DNA of 5,629 bases from Alistipes sp. Lineage in GTDB: Bacteria > Bacteroidota > Bacteroidia > Bacteroidales > Rikenellaceae. A model generated the notes under the pieces. The model was not told the DNA's origin, did not search any database, and worked only from the letters and a program-made list of their open reading frames with translations. Position numbers and translations under genes: made by a program. The stretch covers positions 1 to 5,629 of the forward strand of contig JAGBIR010000093.1 in the NCBI GenBank assembly GCA_017934845.1. Reading direction: 5' to 3'. Shown one piece after another: positions 5,346 through 5,629 of the stretch (its first letter is position 1; each line of letters begins with the position of its first letter).

Positions 5346-5629
5346 ATGAAGAAACTATTTGTTTTTTCGGTAATGCTTCTCGCTATGCTCTTCGCTGCAT
5401 GCGAGTACGACGATTCGGCTTTATGGGGCGAAATCGATGGTGTTAAGCAAGAATTAGCCGACCACGAGAGGCGCATTGCCGCTCTGGAGGAGTTGTGCAA
5501 GCAGATGAATACAAATATTTCTGCCTTGCAAACTGCTGTCACAGCGTTGCAGAACAACGATTTTGTTACCAATGTAGCACCTATCACAAAGGATGGCGAA
5601 ACTATCGGATATACTGTTACCTTCAGCAA
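5346..5629 (+). CDS. DUF4988-like coiled-coil surface lipoprotein (3' partial)
   Basis: The window shows 94 codons plus 2 bases; the gene runs off the edge. MKKLFVFSVMLLAMLFAAC is a lipoprotein signal peptide with lipobox FAAC and Cys19 as the lipidation site. The acidic EYDD just after Cys resembles the Bacteroidetes lipoprotein export signal for surface display. Residues about 27-71 (GEIDGVKQELADHERRIAAL onward, then NISALQTAVTALQNND) form a heptad-like coiled coil, followed by FVTNVAPITKDGETIGYTVTF. That order (Cys, coiled coil, 'V.P...DG...GYT..F') is what I recall of DUF4988 proteins, outer-membrane-anchored and of unknown function in gut Bacteroidales. The ATG at 5346 is chosen for the signal peptide; the upstream sequence is A-rich without a Shine-Dalgarno. 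An 8-codon frame from ATG 5323 ends in a TGA overlapping this start. No own -7 box is visible. Confidence 0.8.
   Translation, partial: MKKLFVFSVMLLAMLFAACEYDDSALWGEIDGVKQELADHERRIAALEELCKQMNTNISALQTAVTALQNNDFVTNVAPITKDGETIGYTVTFS

Noticed and set aside
5309..5629. 106-codon minus-strand frame at the right edge
   Set aside because: It is antisense to the lipoprotein gene, which has a clear signal peptide, lipobox and coiled coil; the antisense product shows no family features.

Overview
The window looks like chromosomal DNA from an anaerobic member of the Bacteroidales (Bacteroides/Alistipes-like). The evidence is promoter -7 boxes of the TAnnTTTG type on both strands, A-rich leaders without Shine-Dalgarno sequences, a DUF4988-type surface lipoprotein with a coiled coil, a repeat-built 'WYLPA...VRAVA' (DUF1566/Lcl-like) protein, and a fermentation operon for short-chain acyl phosphates. 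The genus cannot be fixed from this sequence alone.

Layout. From 1 to 1068 on the + strand is the 3' part of an AT-rich gene encoding at least two tandem copies of a ~200-residue lectin-like module. A strong hairpin at 1098-1127 separates it from four convergent genes on the - strand. Read in transcription order these are ackA (4863-3669, broken by a frameshift), ptb (3641-2739), buk (2712-1573) and aroQ (1569-1147). Gaps of 27, 26 and 3 nt indicate one transcription unit, which the 1098-1127 hairpin would end. A divergent promoter region (about 4990-5095) follows, with one Bacteroidetes -7 box on each strand. The + strand promoter starts a ~200-nt stretch ending in a hairpin plus T-tract at about 5301, best read as a structured non-coding RNA. 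From 5346 to the window edge is the 5' end of a lipoprotein gene.

How the genes work together. Ptb turns acyl-CoA (butyryl-CoA and relatives) into acyl phosphate, and Buk and AckA turn acyl phosphates into acids while making ATP. This is the last, energy-yielding step of fermentation. AroQ (type II 3-dehydroquinase, shikimate pathway) appears to ride at the end of the unit.

The two most notable points are as follows. First, ackA carries what looks like a 14-nt deletion between short direct repeats in its HIGNG motif, splitting an otherwise well-conserved kinase. Second, the unannotated RNA at about 5098-5301 has a promoter, a terminator and competing long-range pairings.
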